A DNA stretch of 64,000 nucleotides from Xylona heveae TC161 (lineage: Eukaryota > Ascomycota > Xylonomycetes > Xylonales > Xylonaceae): contig NW_017264200.1 of NCBI RefSeq assembly GCF_001619985.1, forward strand, positions 682,001 through 746,000, in the 5' to 3' direction. Under the pieces are notes generated by a model that saw nothing but the letters and a program-made list of their open reading frames with translations, was not told the DNA's origin and did not search any database. The translations under genes were made by a program, and so were the position numbers. This document shows positions 1 to 11,743 of this stretch, in pieces (position 1 is the first letter of the stretch; every line of letters begins with the position of its first letter).

Positions 1-766
1 AAAACTCCAGGCCGCTATTGCCGTCCTCATTAACCTACAATTTTGGCAGGAAAAAACAACGTAAGAATCAGCAAGCTATGTATAATGCTTGTATGCTCAA
101 ACCCACAATTGGGCTGCACGTTCTGGACAAACTTGAGATCAACCAGCAGCAAATGTTTGGGTTCCGAAATTTTGGTTGTTTCCTTTCCCTTTCGGATTTT
201 TGGACGGACCGGGGCTCGGGGTGTCCCGAACCAACGTCTAGCCGTGACACTCACCCTCTTAGTGGCCAGGCCTCTACCGCGTCAAAGGCATCTTCTATGA
301 AGATCAAGAACAAACCTAATTTACTTCAGAAATCAACTCCTTATTTCAGTACCGCCGTTGCAGCTGAAACTACCACTGCTAAAATGCACATGCATCCAAT
401 TCCACGGCGGCCATGGACCTGTCGGTAAGTGCCGCAGTGCTCGCGTTCGCTTACCTCCCCATATCGAAAGAGAACCTGTCGTTATACAGATGGTTTGCAG
501 GGGAACGGCGTGCTGTGTAGGCGGGAGACTTGGGGAAACCTACCAAATCTGTCAGGGGAGTCATGCACCAAAGGTGCTGGTTTGGTATACCTCGCCCAGG
601 CTTTCTTTCTCTGCTAATAAGTTACGGGGTCAGTCTGTCTTTGTCATCGACTCGAATAAATATATAGAAAAATATAATACGGATGCTTTTATAAATAAAC
701 CTAAGAACAATCCTCAATATTAGATCCAGTTTCCACAACGGTTCAAGGACCAAGAATACTCGTGAA
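1..766. other. No gene recognised at left window edge
   Basis: Short overlapping open frames exist on both strands but none resembles a known family or has a convincing splice pattern. The right part is the upstream region of the FMN oxidase gene that begins at 767. A gene running off the left edge cannot be excluded. Confidence 0.5.
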
Positions 767-2282
767 ATGGCATTCTCTAAATATGGACAGGAGATCATTG
801 ACAAGAGAACAAAAGTCTACTCAATACCTCCGTTCACGACACGCATTGATAAGCTAGAAAGTTTGGCTGAGAAAGTACTAAGTCCAGAGGCGTTTGGATT
901 CGCTGCTGGCGCAAGCTCAACTCACAAAACCCTGCAAGCCAATCTCGATATTTTCAATGAGGTTCGTGGGCTATCTAAATCCGGAAGATTGAGTGTTTAA
1001 CTAATCTTCAATGGCTAGTATCGAATTATACCACGCATGCTAAGATCTCAAACTAATGCATTGGATTTGAAACGCAAGATATTTGGGCGATGGCTGCCTG
1101 CACCAAGTATGCTTTCCACAGCTTTTTTTCTGTGCAATATAAAAACTGATGTTCGTGATCACTAGTCACCATGGCCCCGATTGGGCTGCATAAGCTGATA
1201 GACCAGTCTGAAGGCAAAGGAGAAGAGAGCACTGCCAAAGTCTTTGGGGAATTGGGATTACCATTCATTCTGAGTACAGTTGCAAGCACTTCTTTGCAGG
1301 ATATAGCGCAGGCCAACGGGAAGGAGAATCCGCGTTGGTTTCAGCTCTATATGACCAAGGACGTGAAGTTTATGGCATCAATGATCGAGACAGCCAAGCG
1401 TGAAGATTACGAGGCCCTTGTCGTCACAGTTGATACATGGTAAGATAGGAGATAAGCGACCAAAAGTACAGACTGTTTTGAGATATACGGTATATATGCT
1501 AATGCCTTCTAGGGAGGCAGGATGGAAGCCACGCGATCTAGACAATGGATTTTCTCCATATCCGGCGTCTACGGGGTCAGCAATTGCAAAAAATGACGCC
1601 TACGTACAGTCAGTGCTAGGATTTGATACATCATCGCCAACTTTGACCGAGTCACAGAAGCGTGAAGTTGCTAACTATCACCTTGACCAAATTGTATCCG
1701 ACCAGAGCCCTACATGGGACAAACTAGCTCATGTGCGGTCCTTATGGGGTTCAGGTCCAATGATCGTCAAGGGTATTCAGCACCGCGACGATGCGATTGC
1801 AGCTGTGGAGAATGGTATGGACGGAATTATTGTTAGTAATGTAAGTGTCTCTTGAGTTCAGCACATCTGCTTGTGTAGGAAACATGCCAAAAAAAGAAAA
1901 TAAATAATTGGTTAACCTGATGGGCCATATTTAGCATGGTGGCCGACAAGTGGATGGTGCTATCCCATCTCTTCAAGCTCTGCAACAGATTGTAGACGCA
2001 GTCCAAGGCAAAATCACGATCGGTTTCGACTCTGGTATTAGATGTGGCAGTGATATTTTCAAGGCGATCGCAGTCGGTGCTGATTTTGTCTCCATTGGAC
2101 GCCCAGTGCTATGGGGCTTAGCACTGGCTGGCAAAGAAGGGGTTCGACATGTTATGAGGACATTACTTGCCGACTTTGAAATGCAGTTACGAATGGCAGG
2201 ATGTAATGGAATAGATGATGTTACAAGAGAATGTCTTGCAAACAAAAAGGGCGATTATTTTGCACCAAAATCACAATTATAG
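767..2282 (+). CDS. FMN-dependent alpha-hydroxy-acid oxidase/dehydrogenase (lactate 2-monooxygenase-like)
   Basis: This enzyme should oxidise a 2-hydroxy acid with FMN as cofactor. Five exons join in frame: 767-961, 1019-1106, 1166-1439, 1513-1840 and 1935-2282, giving 410 residues. Seen along the protein: the N-terminal substrate/FMN loop (residues 40-75), the MAPIGL strand just after the exon 2/3 join, WFQLY in exon 3, IVKGI with the conserved Lys at 272, the catalytic SNHGGRQ with His296, and the DSGIR and GRP phosphate-binding motifs. The order and length fit the family, and the RIIPRML wording is closer to lactate monooxygenase than to cytochrome b2. There is no cytochrome b5 domain. One oddity is that the usual Tyr of the N-terminal loop is Phe45 (FGFAAG). 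Substrate is unknown. It sits alone before a tRNA gene, with no operon-like partner. Confidence 0.88.
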
Positions 2283-2465
2283 ATCTAATATAGCAATCTT
2301 TATACCATGTAGTTAAAAGTTAAAAATATCCAGCCCCACGTGCTTTACTGCGGTTTTAAATGCTTCATTAGATAAAAAAAAAAATAAGATGTTTACGGTT
2401 GAATTCAGCTTGGGTTGTGTCAATCCGAAAAAAATTTTTAAAAAAAAAAAAGAAAAAAAAAGAAA

Positions 2466-2569
2466 CGTCGCGAGCAGGATTCGAACCTGCGCGTCCGAAG
2501 ACATGTGCTGTGACTGCACTCCTAATAGGAGATAGCAGGCACACCCATTAACCACTCTGGCATCGCGAC
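2466..2569 (-). tRNA. tRNA-Ser(GCT) with intron
   Basis: On the minus strand a 7-bp acceptor (GTCGCGA/TCGCGAC), a T arm with GGTTCGAATCC and an extra variable arm (GTC-TTCG-GAC) identify a class II tRNA. The anticodon stem TGTGC/GCACA encloses CT-GCT-A, so the anticodon is GCT (Ser, AGC codons). About 23 nt between position 37 and the 3' stem are a tRNA intron, and its GCAG can pair with CTGC of the anticodon loop. Runs of T follow directly downstream on the minus strand (2462 towards 2430), a Pol III terminator. Confidence 0.93.
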
Positions 2570-2712
2570 TAACTGTTAGAAGGAAGGCGAGTAAGCTTGT
2601 ATATAGAGCAGAGGAAAAAAAGCGAAAATAGTTGTCCGTCCGCCCTTTCGTGCTTTTCGACGAACAAGAAATTAATATAACGTTGAAAAAAATTGTTGAA
2701 GAAAAAACCCCC

Positions 2713-2747
<35 letters not shown>

Positions 2748-3130
2748 GAAAGAAATTAAGATGCATCTTTTGTAAAATACCAAATCTAGACTTACCATTC
2801 TGCATCTAATACTGATAAGTGCTCAAAATGTATTCAAATTGCCCAAAAACCTCACCAGCCGCCGACATCGATTCGATGGTTATTGAGATATGGAACCGCG
2901 CAAATGGCTCCTATAGCATACCGCATTCACCTTTCAGCTCTACCAAGTTGACCACTTGTGGCTGTAGCTCTTTCATTTCTCCATGCGCGCGTGTCCGTGT
3001 AGCTCTTCTTACGGATTTCAACACATCTAGCGCAGTCGCTCAGCTGGCCTGCAGATGAAATAACGCAACCGAAGTAATCTAGATAAACTGAGGAGGCACG
3101 CCTAGTTGCCTCGAAGCGCTCACTGACACC
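2570..3130. other. Intergenic, tRNA-Ser to arp9
   Basis: A/T-rich spacer holding the upstream flank of the tRNA gene, homopolymer runs and the arp9 promoter. No coding signal was seen. Confidence 0.6.
2723..2746. repeat. poly(A) run of 24
   Basis: An uninterrupted A24 lies between the tRNA-Ser gene and arp9. It is preceded by a C7 run and is probably simple sequence of no coding function. Confidence 0.9.
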
Positions 3131-5576
3131 ATGCCGCCCTTCAAAGATGAGCACATTCTGGTATGCAATTCTCTATATATCGCGTCGCATAGACTTGCAA
3201 ACCCTCGTAATATGTCGCAACTTGCAAGGCCAATTTTACTGACTCGTGATGCTCCTCTAGATTATTGCACCTGGATCGCAGACGACACTCGCGCAGCTCG
3301 GCTTACCGGAGTCCTTCACACCGGCCCGTCTTCGATTTCCTACGCGCATGTTCCCTGCAGAAACGAAAGGTCAATGGGAGCCCCATAAAGTGCGCGCGAG
3401 GAAGGTCCCGAAGATAGCTGATTTAAGTGGATCGGTGGAAAATGGCGATAAGAAAGATGAGAGTAACAGCCAACAAACTGCAGCCGGAGAGGCTCAGCAG
3501 ATGGAGAGCAAGGACGCCAAGCCAACGGCTGGTGGTACCGAGCCAGTGGCAGGGAAAATTGATTCACAGGAGAAGCCCGAAGAACCTCGCACTGAAGGCG
3601 AGGATGTTGAGATGAAGGATGCGGACTCTACACCCACCCAAGATCAGCCTAAAGCGGCACCAGAAGCGGAGACTGTGCAACCTACCACAGAAAAAGAGGA
3701 ATACGACATTGTGTATGGAGAAGATCCGGACTCTGATGAGGGTGCCGTGTGGCCATTGAAAGAAGGCCGCGTGACAGAGTGGTCCTGTCTATTTGCACTG
3801 CTTACCCACATCTATAATACGTTAAGCCCCCCATTCCACACGCCGATCCTTCTTATTTCTCAGCCTCGATGGACAGCTCAAGATCACGAGAACCTGACCC
3901 AATTCTTCTTTGAGAAATTCAAGACCCCTGCCTTTGCCATCATGGACTCCGCCTTGGCAGTCTGCTACGCTTATGGCGTGCCAAGCGGGACCGTTGTCGA
4001 CGTGGGATATGAGAAGGCAGACGTCACCGCCGTCACCGAGTTCTTGGTTCATGACGTCGGGAGGGGTATTGCTGTATCCGGATGCGGAGGTAATGCGCTG
4101 ACGGAACGCTTGTTTGGGCTACTCGGTTCTAAGGGCTTCACCCGCGACATGTGCGAGCAACTCAAGCGGAGTAACATATGTGAAGTATTGCCCTCTGGCA
4201 CCGCCCTACCGGGCTCAGAGACGCGGCGCAAAGAAGAGGTCAATCCTGCCGCCCAGGTGTCGACGGGTGCAAGTGAATCGGGACCCGGTCACCGTGATTC
4301 TGCTGGCGCAAGAGGTGATGCTCCGCGAGGACCTGGACAGGATACGGACGCAGGAAGCGAGCCCAAGAATGGAAAGGAGGAAGATGATACTGAGGGCGTT
4401 ATTGATGTCGCAGGTATCGTCGCGAGCGGAAAGACATCGGAATATATCGCCCAGAAAGAGAAAGAAAGACAAGAACGCGCTGCAGCTAGAAAAGTAAGCG
4501 CTGGCTCTGGTGAAGCGCCACCATCGAAACAAACGAAACTTCCCAACTCAAAGAGGGACCGAAATACCTTCATGTACGAACAACGTTTGTCTGAAGAGGA
4601 GCTCGTGGAGGAGGGCCGCAACGCCAAGAGGCAGAAGACTCCTGAACCGCCCGCTAACGACGGTGCTGTTGCTGGGTCGGAAGAGAAACCTACCACGGGT
4701 GAGGTGCAGACGGAAGGGGCCTCCAGCGAGACGAGCACGGCAACAGCGCAACCCACTGAAGCTCCTCTGCCGGTTCCAGAGAAGCAAGACGACGCCAAGG
4801 AAGTTGAGCAACAACAGCAGATCCAGTTCTCATCAACTCCCCAATCAGGCATTCGAAGACGAGAGGTTGAAGTTGGCAAGGAAAGATTCATGTCTGCCAC
4901 CGGCGGGATTCTGGAGCGTCTTGCCGACGCAATCCACCGCACCATCCTTGCCGTAGAGGATATTGGCAAAAGAGGCGAGCTGTGGGAGTCAATGATAATT
5001 CTAGGCAATGGGTCCCGAGTCAAAGGTTTGTTTTTCCCTTTTCATAATAACAGACAATTCAGATTTCCGATTGCTAATGGTGTCAAAACTCCAGGCTTCA
5101 AAGATGCCTTACTCTCGACATTGAATAGTAAATATCTCATCTCTCCTTCTTCTGCCACCATCTTCACCTCTGAGCTGCCTTCAAATCTCTCTACGCCCCT
5201 CGCTACTGGCGCTAGCACACCCCTGCCCCAGGCTCCAGGCGCTCTATCGCACAGTGGTACTGGCAGTAATGTAAATCCACTGCTGTATGCCGCCACAACC
5301 GCCTCTAACCCTACGCTCAACCAATCCAATTCTGTTGCTGGCGTCCACAATGTGCACTCCTCCCACGGTCAGACACCTACCAGCATCAAAATTGTCAAAA
5401 TACCCGAATATTTCCCCGAATGGAAGGAGGCTGGCTTTGAAGAGGCTGCATTCCTAGGAGCCCAGGTCGCCGCAAAGGTCATCTTCGTAGTTGACCAGGG
5501 CCTGAGCAAGGGGTTCATGTCTCGTGTTGAGTATAACGAATTGGGTCCTCAGGGTATTCACGAAACCGCATTATAA
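3131..5576 (+). CDS. arp9: Actin-related protein Arp9, chromatin-remodelling subunit
   Basis: Arp9 is a nuclear actin-related protein of the SWI/SNF and RSC remodellers, where it binds the ATPase HSA region with a second ARP. Three exons: 3131-3160, 3261-5025 and 5095-5576, giving 758 residues. The N-terminus MPPFKDEHIL-IIAPGSQTTLAQ and the following FPTRMFP are typical of filamentous-fungal Arp9. Actin-fold segments include a VVDVGYEKADVT strand (exon 2) and GNGSR-VKGFKDALL across the last splice. Two long low-complexity, acidic Glu/Lys/Pro-rich stretches (about residues 35-135 and 275-500) are inserted in the fold, which explains its length relative to actin. The last intron (5026-5094, 69 nt) has no stop and keeps the frame, but the family alignment and its GCTAAT branch site argue that it is spliced. 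AATAAA at 5697-5702 is a plausible polyadenylation signal. Confidence 0.92.
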
Positions 5577-6345
5577 AAATTCAGGGTATCACGGCCAGGG
5601 CTACCGGCTTTAGTTCAAATAGGCGTTGGGCAATTTGTGTCACTTATCAGATTCCATGGTGTAATTGATAGAATGTTTGCATTGGACCGTTGCTTCAATA
5701 AAAGCTTTCTAGTATGACAGATTGTTTAGGCATTTTCTTGACTTGTATGCGCTCTCATACAAATTCAATTGATAAATAACATAATGATCAACTGACGATA
5801 GAAGATACCCTAGCTTATACGTAGGGAGATTTTTTTTGAAATTTCTGGACATGCCCAAGCTCCAATATTTTCATGGAAATTACCTAGTCTTGGCTGCCGA
5901 CCACGCCTGGCCCTCCAAATCGGTAGAAGATACGATGTTGCATCACTTCTTGCCTTCATGTGCTTATCGTGTTGACAAGTTGTGTCATTGATGACTAAGC
6001 CAAGCCTTGTGTTGATCTTCCCAAGGATTTAGAGCTCTAAGTTGACACCAAAACATACATGTATGATTGAGGTTTCCGCCTTTGCTCTCATTTAGCAGCT
6101 TTGAGTCAGATGGGACAGGCTTGGCTTAGATGCAAGCATAGGTAGCGGCGAAAGGAGCTACAATTTGGAGGAAATCTAGCCTTCCGTCCAAACCTGGCTC
6201 AACTGGAGCCAGGTGTGTAGGAGGGAAAGGAAGGGCTGATTTCCAGGGTCGTGCGGAGTCGGCGCATCAATAACGCAAATTTAGCTGTTACTCCAACATT
6301 CTTACGCATTTCAGCTATCAAGTTTATCTCCACGGGACGGCGAAT
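5577..6345. other. Intergenic, arp9 to nte1
   Basis: The 3' flank of arp9 (AATAAA at 5697-5702) and the nte1 promoter/leader. No coding frame of note and no repeat seen. Confidence 0.6.
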
Positions 6346-9300
6346 ATGGCCACGCTTTCACCTTCCCCTGCAACTCTAGCTGAGACGCTGAGTTCGGCCA
6401 TCCGTGATGCGCCAGCCTCTGCAGTCGCAACTCTACCGCCTGCACAACACGCCGCAAAGAGCAGTTCAGTATTTAGTCTGCTCTTTCGTCTGATAATCAT
6501 GATTTTCCGAATCGTTCCTGGAATATTATACTTTCTCGTCACCTTCACGACCATTACACTCCCAACATGGTTGTTTACGCTAGCATCAACGAGCTTAACC
6601 TTTACGATGAATGCCACTACTTTGATGCTAATCCTGCTGGCATTTGCTTCATTTATCAGCTGGGTAGTCAGATACCGGTTCCTGAATATGTATTCTCGAT
6701 TACCACCAGAGCCGCAGCGAAAGGAGCCACAATTAGATCTGTTTCCGGATACTCAAGAAGGAGACTCAAAGCCCGGGCTTGCAAGCTATCTGGACGAGTT
6801 TCTTAGTGCTATCAAGGTGTTCGGCTACCTTGAACGACCTGTATTTCACGAGTTGACCAGGACTATGCAGACGAGGAAACTCATTGCTGGGGAAACATTG
6901 CTATTGGAAGAAGAGAAGGGGTTCTGTCTGGTAGTAGATGGGCTGGTTCAAATATTTGTCAAGTCCAAGCGAGACGGACCAGGTGCTGATGCAGAAGCTT
7001 GGGAGAATGGGTTCGAGGATGAACAAGTGCATCCGGATGACGGTAACCAAGGATATCACCTCTTGACCGAAGTGAAGAATGGCGCACCAATGTCGTCCCT
7101 CTTTTCCATATTGTCCCTTTTCACAGAAGACATCAAGCTACGTCATGATGAGGAGGATGAATCTGGCGTAGCCTCAAGTGCGTCAAGCGCAGGGCCAGGA
7201 AGTTCGCAGTTCCTCGCCGCCGACACGACCGTGTTGAGCAATGGCGAAGCAGACTCGATGCCCGCCAGTCCTGGCATGGAAGGCTCGTTGCAGTCACCTT
7301 CGCAGCGCACTCGACGCTCATCTACTCTCACTGGAACCACGGCGAGAGGGCGACTGCCAAGTGTGCCTCCACTGTATCTTGATAGAGAGGGGCACCCACA
7401 AGTATCCCACCAGTCGCGAGAGAGCAGATCAAAGCCGAAGACGAAGTCGGTGCATCCGGACATTGTAGCCAGGGCAACCGTTGATACAACAATTGCCATC
7501 ATTCCTGCTACGGCGTTCCGCCGGTTGACTCGTGTATATCCTAAAGCCACGGCCCACATCGTCCAGGTCATACTCACACGGCTTCAGCGCGTAACCTTGG
7601 CGACTGGTCATTCCTATCTAGGTCTGACAAGTGAAGTACTCAGGACTGAACGCTTTATGAATAAATACACTTCCTATGATCTTCCTAGTTTCCTTCGCGG
7701 CGGAGCCCTTGAGAGGCTGAAAGAAAAGTTTGTCGCCGATCGGGAGCGGATTGGTCATGAAGAGGGCATGAAGGGCATTGCGCTACATAATCCTGGTGCG
7801 GGTCGCAGACGAAGGTTGAGTAGTAGACTGCGACGGGAGGCCGCAGCTCATGCAACGCCTACAAATCCTGGAGACACTTCGAGTGTGACCACCATTGCGC
7901 AAGGTCATTACGATCGCGAGAGAATAGGTGTCAGTCCGGGTGATTTGCTTACGAATATTCAATTTGCCAGATATGGTCGGCGTGGTTTTCCAAATCAGTC
8001 CGATCGGCGGACCCAATTGAGTCAGCCGTTCAAATCTCCAGAGATTCTTTCGGAAGAATCCACCAGTCCTCTGGGACAGAAGAACTTCAATCCACTGGCA
8101 GACGGGACATCTCAGCTGGATCCCGGTCCCTTACGTCGGCAAGAATCGGTGGATGAAGATATTACATTTCGAGAGTCTATTCTTGAATGTATGCTCAAGG
8201 CCATTGGATTGACTGACGCAAAAAATCACATACAAAGGCCTGAGTCCGTCGAGCAATCTCCTCGGTTGGTGCAATATGACTCGCGAAGGCAGAAAGCGGT
8301 GTTCAATAATGCTTTCGGGTTTATTGACCCGTACGAAGGCTCAGCCGATGGAGACACTGAGTCTGTATCTTCTCTGGTGAGCCTTGGAGCTGCAAATGGT
8401 GCTGGACTGCATCAGGAAATGAAGGATGACATTGAAATTGTCTATTTTCCGAAGGGTGCTGTGCTGGTAGAGCAGGGCGAGCGGAATCCCGGCTTATACT
8501 ATGTCATTGACGGTTTCTTGGACGTCAGTATCCCGGTAGAAGAGGGAAGCTCAGAATCGAGCGTAGTTGGCCCTGCGCAAGCAATGGGTGCGCCCCCGCA
8601 AGATGAATACGTGCCAGCATCACAGACTGTGCATGGCTCATCCCGAGCTGGCCCTATTGGCGGAGCCACAAGCTCTGGAAAGCGAAAGAAGACGCGTAAA
8701 AATCTTTTTCTCATAAAGCCTGGAGGAATAGCCGGCTATGTTGGTACAATTTCCTCTTATCGCTCGTTCATTGATGTACGGGCAAAAACAGATGTCTATG
8801 TCGGATTCCTCCCTCGAGCCGCTCTTGAACGGATTGTTGAGAAATATCCGATCATTTTGTTGACCATGGCAAAGCGGTTGACTAGCCTCCTTCCGCGTCT
8901 TATCCTGCATATTGATTTTGCCCTTGAATGGGTTCAAGTCAATGCTAGTCAGGTAATATATCACCAAAATGACGAGAGCGACGCAATATACATTGTCCTG
9001 AATGGACGTCTACGGTCCGTAAGGGAAAACGATGATGGTGAAATGAAGGTCACCGGCGAATATGGTCAAGGGGAGAGTGTTGGTGAGCTTGAGGTGCTCA
9101 CAGAGTCAACTCGACCTGCCACTTTACATGCCATTCGTGATTCAGAGCTTGCCAAATTCCCCAAAACCTTGTTCAATAGCCTTGCTTCTGAACACCCTGG
9201 CATCACGATTAAAATTTCAAAGATTATTGCGCAGCGTATGCGTGCATTAATCGAGGATCCTGTGTTTGATGCAGGCAAAGAGCGAACGAATCCCGCCACA

Positions 9301-11094
9301 AGCAAGAAGGTCTCGTCGACACTCAACCTCCGCACTGTTGCCATCCTTCCAGTCACGGCCGGCGTCCCTGTTGTTGAATTTGCTGCGCATCTCAGTGGAG
9401 CCCTGTCTCAGGTAGGCCCGACAAATGGCGTAACTTCCTTGAATCAAGGTGCCATTCTTAATCACCTCGGCCGTCATGCATTTAGTCGTATGGGTAAGCT
9501 CAAGTTGTCTCAATACTTGGCAGATTTGGAAGAGAAGGTTAGTGAAACAACCTATTTGAACGAAATTTCTGGCGAGCTCACAATTCCCTACAGTACGGCA
9601 TGGTTCTCTACGTAGCAGACACAAACGGTAAGCTCTTCTAGACACTATACTCAGCAAAAACTTGTTTCTGACCTCAAACAGTTAACGCGCCTTGGACACA
9701 AACCTGCATCAGCCAAGCTGACTGCATTCTTCTGGTGGGACTGGCTGAAGGTTCCCCAGCCATTGGTGAATATGAGAGATTCCTTGTTGGTATGAAGACA
9801 ACAGCACGAAAGGAACTTGTTCTGCTGCACACAGAGCGGTATTCGCCTCCTGGTCTGACTCGGGCCTGGCTACGAAATCGAATGTGGATCAATGGCGGCC
9901 ATCACCACATTCAAATGACATTTCGATCAAGCACAGAGCCTGTTAGCTCGCAGCCCAGTCGGTTCGGATCGGCTTTGAAGCACCGTGTTCAGGTGATTCA
10001 AGCTGAAATTCAAAAATATACATCTCGCCGCATTCGACAGACGCCTCTTTACTCCGCCGAAGCTCCGTTCAAGAGCGATTTTCATCGCCTTGCTCGTCGT
10101 CTATGCGGAAAATCTATTGGCTTGGTTCTTGGCGGTGGCGGCGCCCGTGGAATTTCACACGTCGGTGTTATTCGTGCGCTTGAAGAAGCAGGAATACCGA
10201 TAGACATTGTTGGCGGTACTTCCATTGGCTCTTTCATCGGCGCCTTGTACGCTCGGGATGCAGATGTTGTGCCGATGTATGGACGCGCGAAGAAGTTTGC
10301 AGGACGAATGGGGAGCATTTGGAGGTTCGCTCTTGACTTGACTTATCCTTCGTAAGTTCACCCCTTTCACACGTTGTAAGGAGCAATTGGTTAACACAAA
10401 AGTTTGCAGCGCTTCATACACCACTGGGCACGAATTCAATCGTGGCCTGTTCAAAACTTTTGGAAATTCTCAAATCGAAGATTTTTGGCTTGAGTTCTAC
10501 TGCAATACTACGAATATCAGCAAGAGCCGTTCCGAGATACATACCAGCGGATACGCGTGGCGCTATGTTCGCGCTTCCATGTCGCTTGCTGGACTGCTTC
10601 CGCCGCTCTGTGACGAGGGCAGTATGCTGCTTGACGGCGGTTACGTGGACAACCTTACGGTTGCACACATGAAATCACTCGGTGCCGAAGTCATTTTCGC
10701 CGTCGATGTTGGAAGCATTGACGACGATACTCCACAGGCGTTTGGAGACTCATTGTCCGGTTTCTGGGCCTTTATCAATCGCTGGAACCCTTTCTCAGGA
10801 TATCCTAATCCGCCTACTCTCTCAGAGATTCAAGCTCGTCTCGCATACGTCTCTAGCGTGGATGCCCTCGAGCGCGCAAAGACCTATCCTGGATGTCTCT
10901 ACATGCGACCTCCCATTGATCATTATGGAACCTTGGACTTTGCCAAGTTTGATGAAATTTACGAAGTTGGGTACAATTTTGGCAGGAACTATCTTACACA
11001 GCTCCGCGAAAAGGGCGTCTTTCCTCTTATGGAGGAGACAGAGGAGAAGAGGAATCTTCGAAGAACACTTGCTCCTCGCCGCGCCAGTATTTAG
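6346..11094 (+). CDS. nte1: Lysophospholipase NTE1 (patatin-like, neuropathy-target-esterase family)
   Basis: NTE1 is an ER-membrane serine esterase that deacylates phosphatidylcholine and lysophosphatidylcholine to glycerophosphocholine. Four exons: 6346-9537, 9594-9627, 9682-10351 and 10410-11094, giving 1526 residues, close to other fungal NTE1 proteins. Hydrophobic segments near residues 45-75 and 85-108 anchor it. Three cyclic-nucleotide-binding-like domains lie near residues 150-210, 685-800 and 860-960, separated by Ser-rich linkers. The patatin domain begins at GGGGARG (about residue 1226), has the nucleophile elbow GTSIG with Ser1256, and the catalytic Asp in DGG at residue 1374. Exon 2 is only 34 nt. 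The reading frame of exon 1 runs on to 9615, but that tail is intron: splicing at 9537 restores [18 protein letters not shown] as expected in the family. Confidence 0.96.
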
Positions 11095-11655
11095 TGCTTG
11101 TGCTTGTCCACTTACTGACTGATTTGGTGGCTTTTTGGTTTCGATACTTGGCTCGTTTGACGAATTGTATGAATAGCGATGCATTGTATGGGAGTTGATA
11201 ACTGGACTGAACACACTTAGGACGCATCGGCTTTGTTTAATTACTGTCCTATGCATAACTTGGCATTGCTAGCATTTTTTGTAATTCCCTGCCTTCGGCT
11301 GCACAATATACTATTCCCTTCGGCATGACTGTGAGCCTAGAATTGGCAACCTGCATATTCCAGTTCATGACTGCCTCATGGTATGATTAACACGGATGTA
11401 TGAACGAGAAAAGGAATTCTTCAAGTCTCAAAACATGCCCAAGAAATCCTTGAGAGCCTGTGAGCTGAAAGCAGACTCGATATATTCCTCCAAAGCTATT
11501 TCAAGAAGCATGGAAACATCAATATCATCTTCTTCACCGTTCTTCACCGAGGCAACTAACTCCCCAAACGCCAGGCCCAAATGGGAGGAATTTGCTTCAT
11601 ATATCGCGATAAGCGTGCACTATCCAACAAGCTCACCCAATACCAACAAAAACCC
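11095..11655. other. Intergenic, nte1 to tRNA-Thr
   Basis: Contains the nte1 3' flank and, on the minus strand at 11428-11619, a coding-looking segment listed separately. Confidence 0.5.
11428..11619 (-). pseudogene. Possible orphan 3'-terminal exon of an unrecognised gene
   Basis: Minus strand, 64 codons ending in TGA at 11428-11430, preceded directly by an AG acceptor-like site (GGATAG at 11625-11620). The translation is acidic and helical in character, reading near its end EEDDIDVSMLLEIALEEYIE and closing with LKDFLGMF. It looks much more like protein than the plus-strand frame over the same bases. No upstream exon could be found: the next 130 bases upstream on that strand run into a tRNA-Thr gene, and the region beyond shows no coding. 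It may be the relic of a gene cut at the tRNA locus, or the last exon of a gene whose other exons I failed to see. The family is not recognised. Confidence 0.35.
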
Positions 11656-11743
11656 GCTCGCATGGCGTAGTTGGTAGCGCGCATCACTAGTATTCCTTTG
11701 CTAGATTATGATGAGGTCCTCGGTTCGAATCCGAGTGCGAGCA
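11656..11743 (+). tRNA. tRNA-Thr(AGT) with 15-nt intron
   Basis: Acceptor GCTCGCA/TGCGAGC with discriminator A, D arm with GTAGTTGGTAG, T arm GGTTCGAATCC. The anticodon stem CATCA/TGATG encloses CT-AGT-A followed by about 15 nt of intron (TTCCTTTGCTAGATT) and a final A. CTAG in the intron is self-complementary to CTAG in the loop. The anticodon AGT reads Thr. T-rich terminator tracts start about 10 nt downstream. Confidence 0.94.

Noticed and set aside
4289-5023. 244-codon open frame on the minus strand inside arp9
   Set aside because: It mirrors the low-complexity acidic insert of Arp9; a Glu/Lys-rich coding strand commonly leaves an antisense frame open. The translation is Ser/Arg-rich with no family signal.
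9538-9615. Continuation of the nte1 frame past 9537
   Set aside because: Family alignment requires LADLEEK to join [11 protein letters not shown], so this is an intron with GTTAGT and CAG ends, and the stop at its far end is not used.
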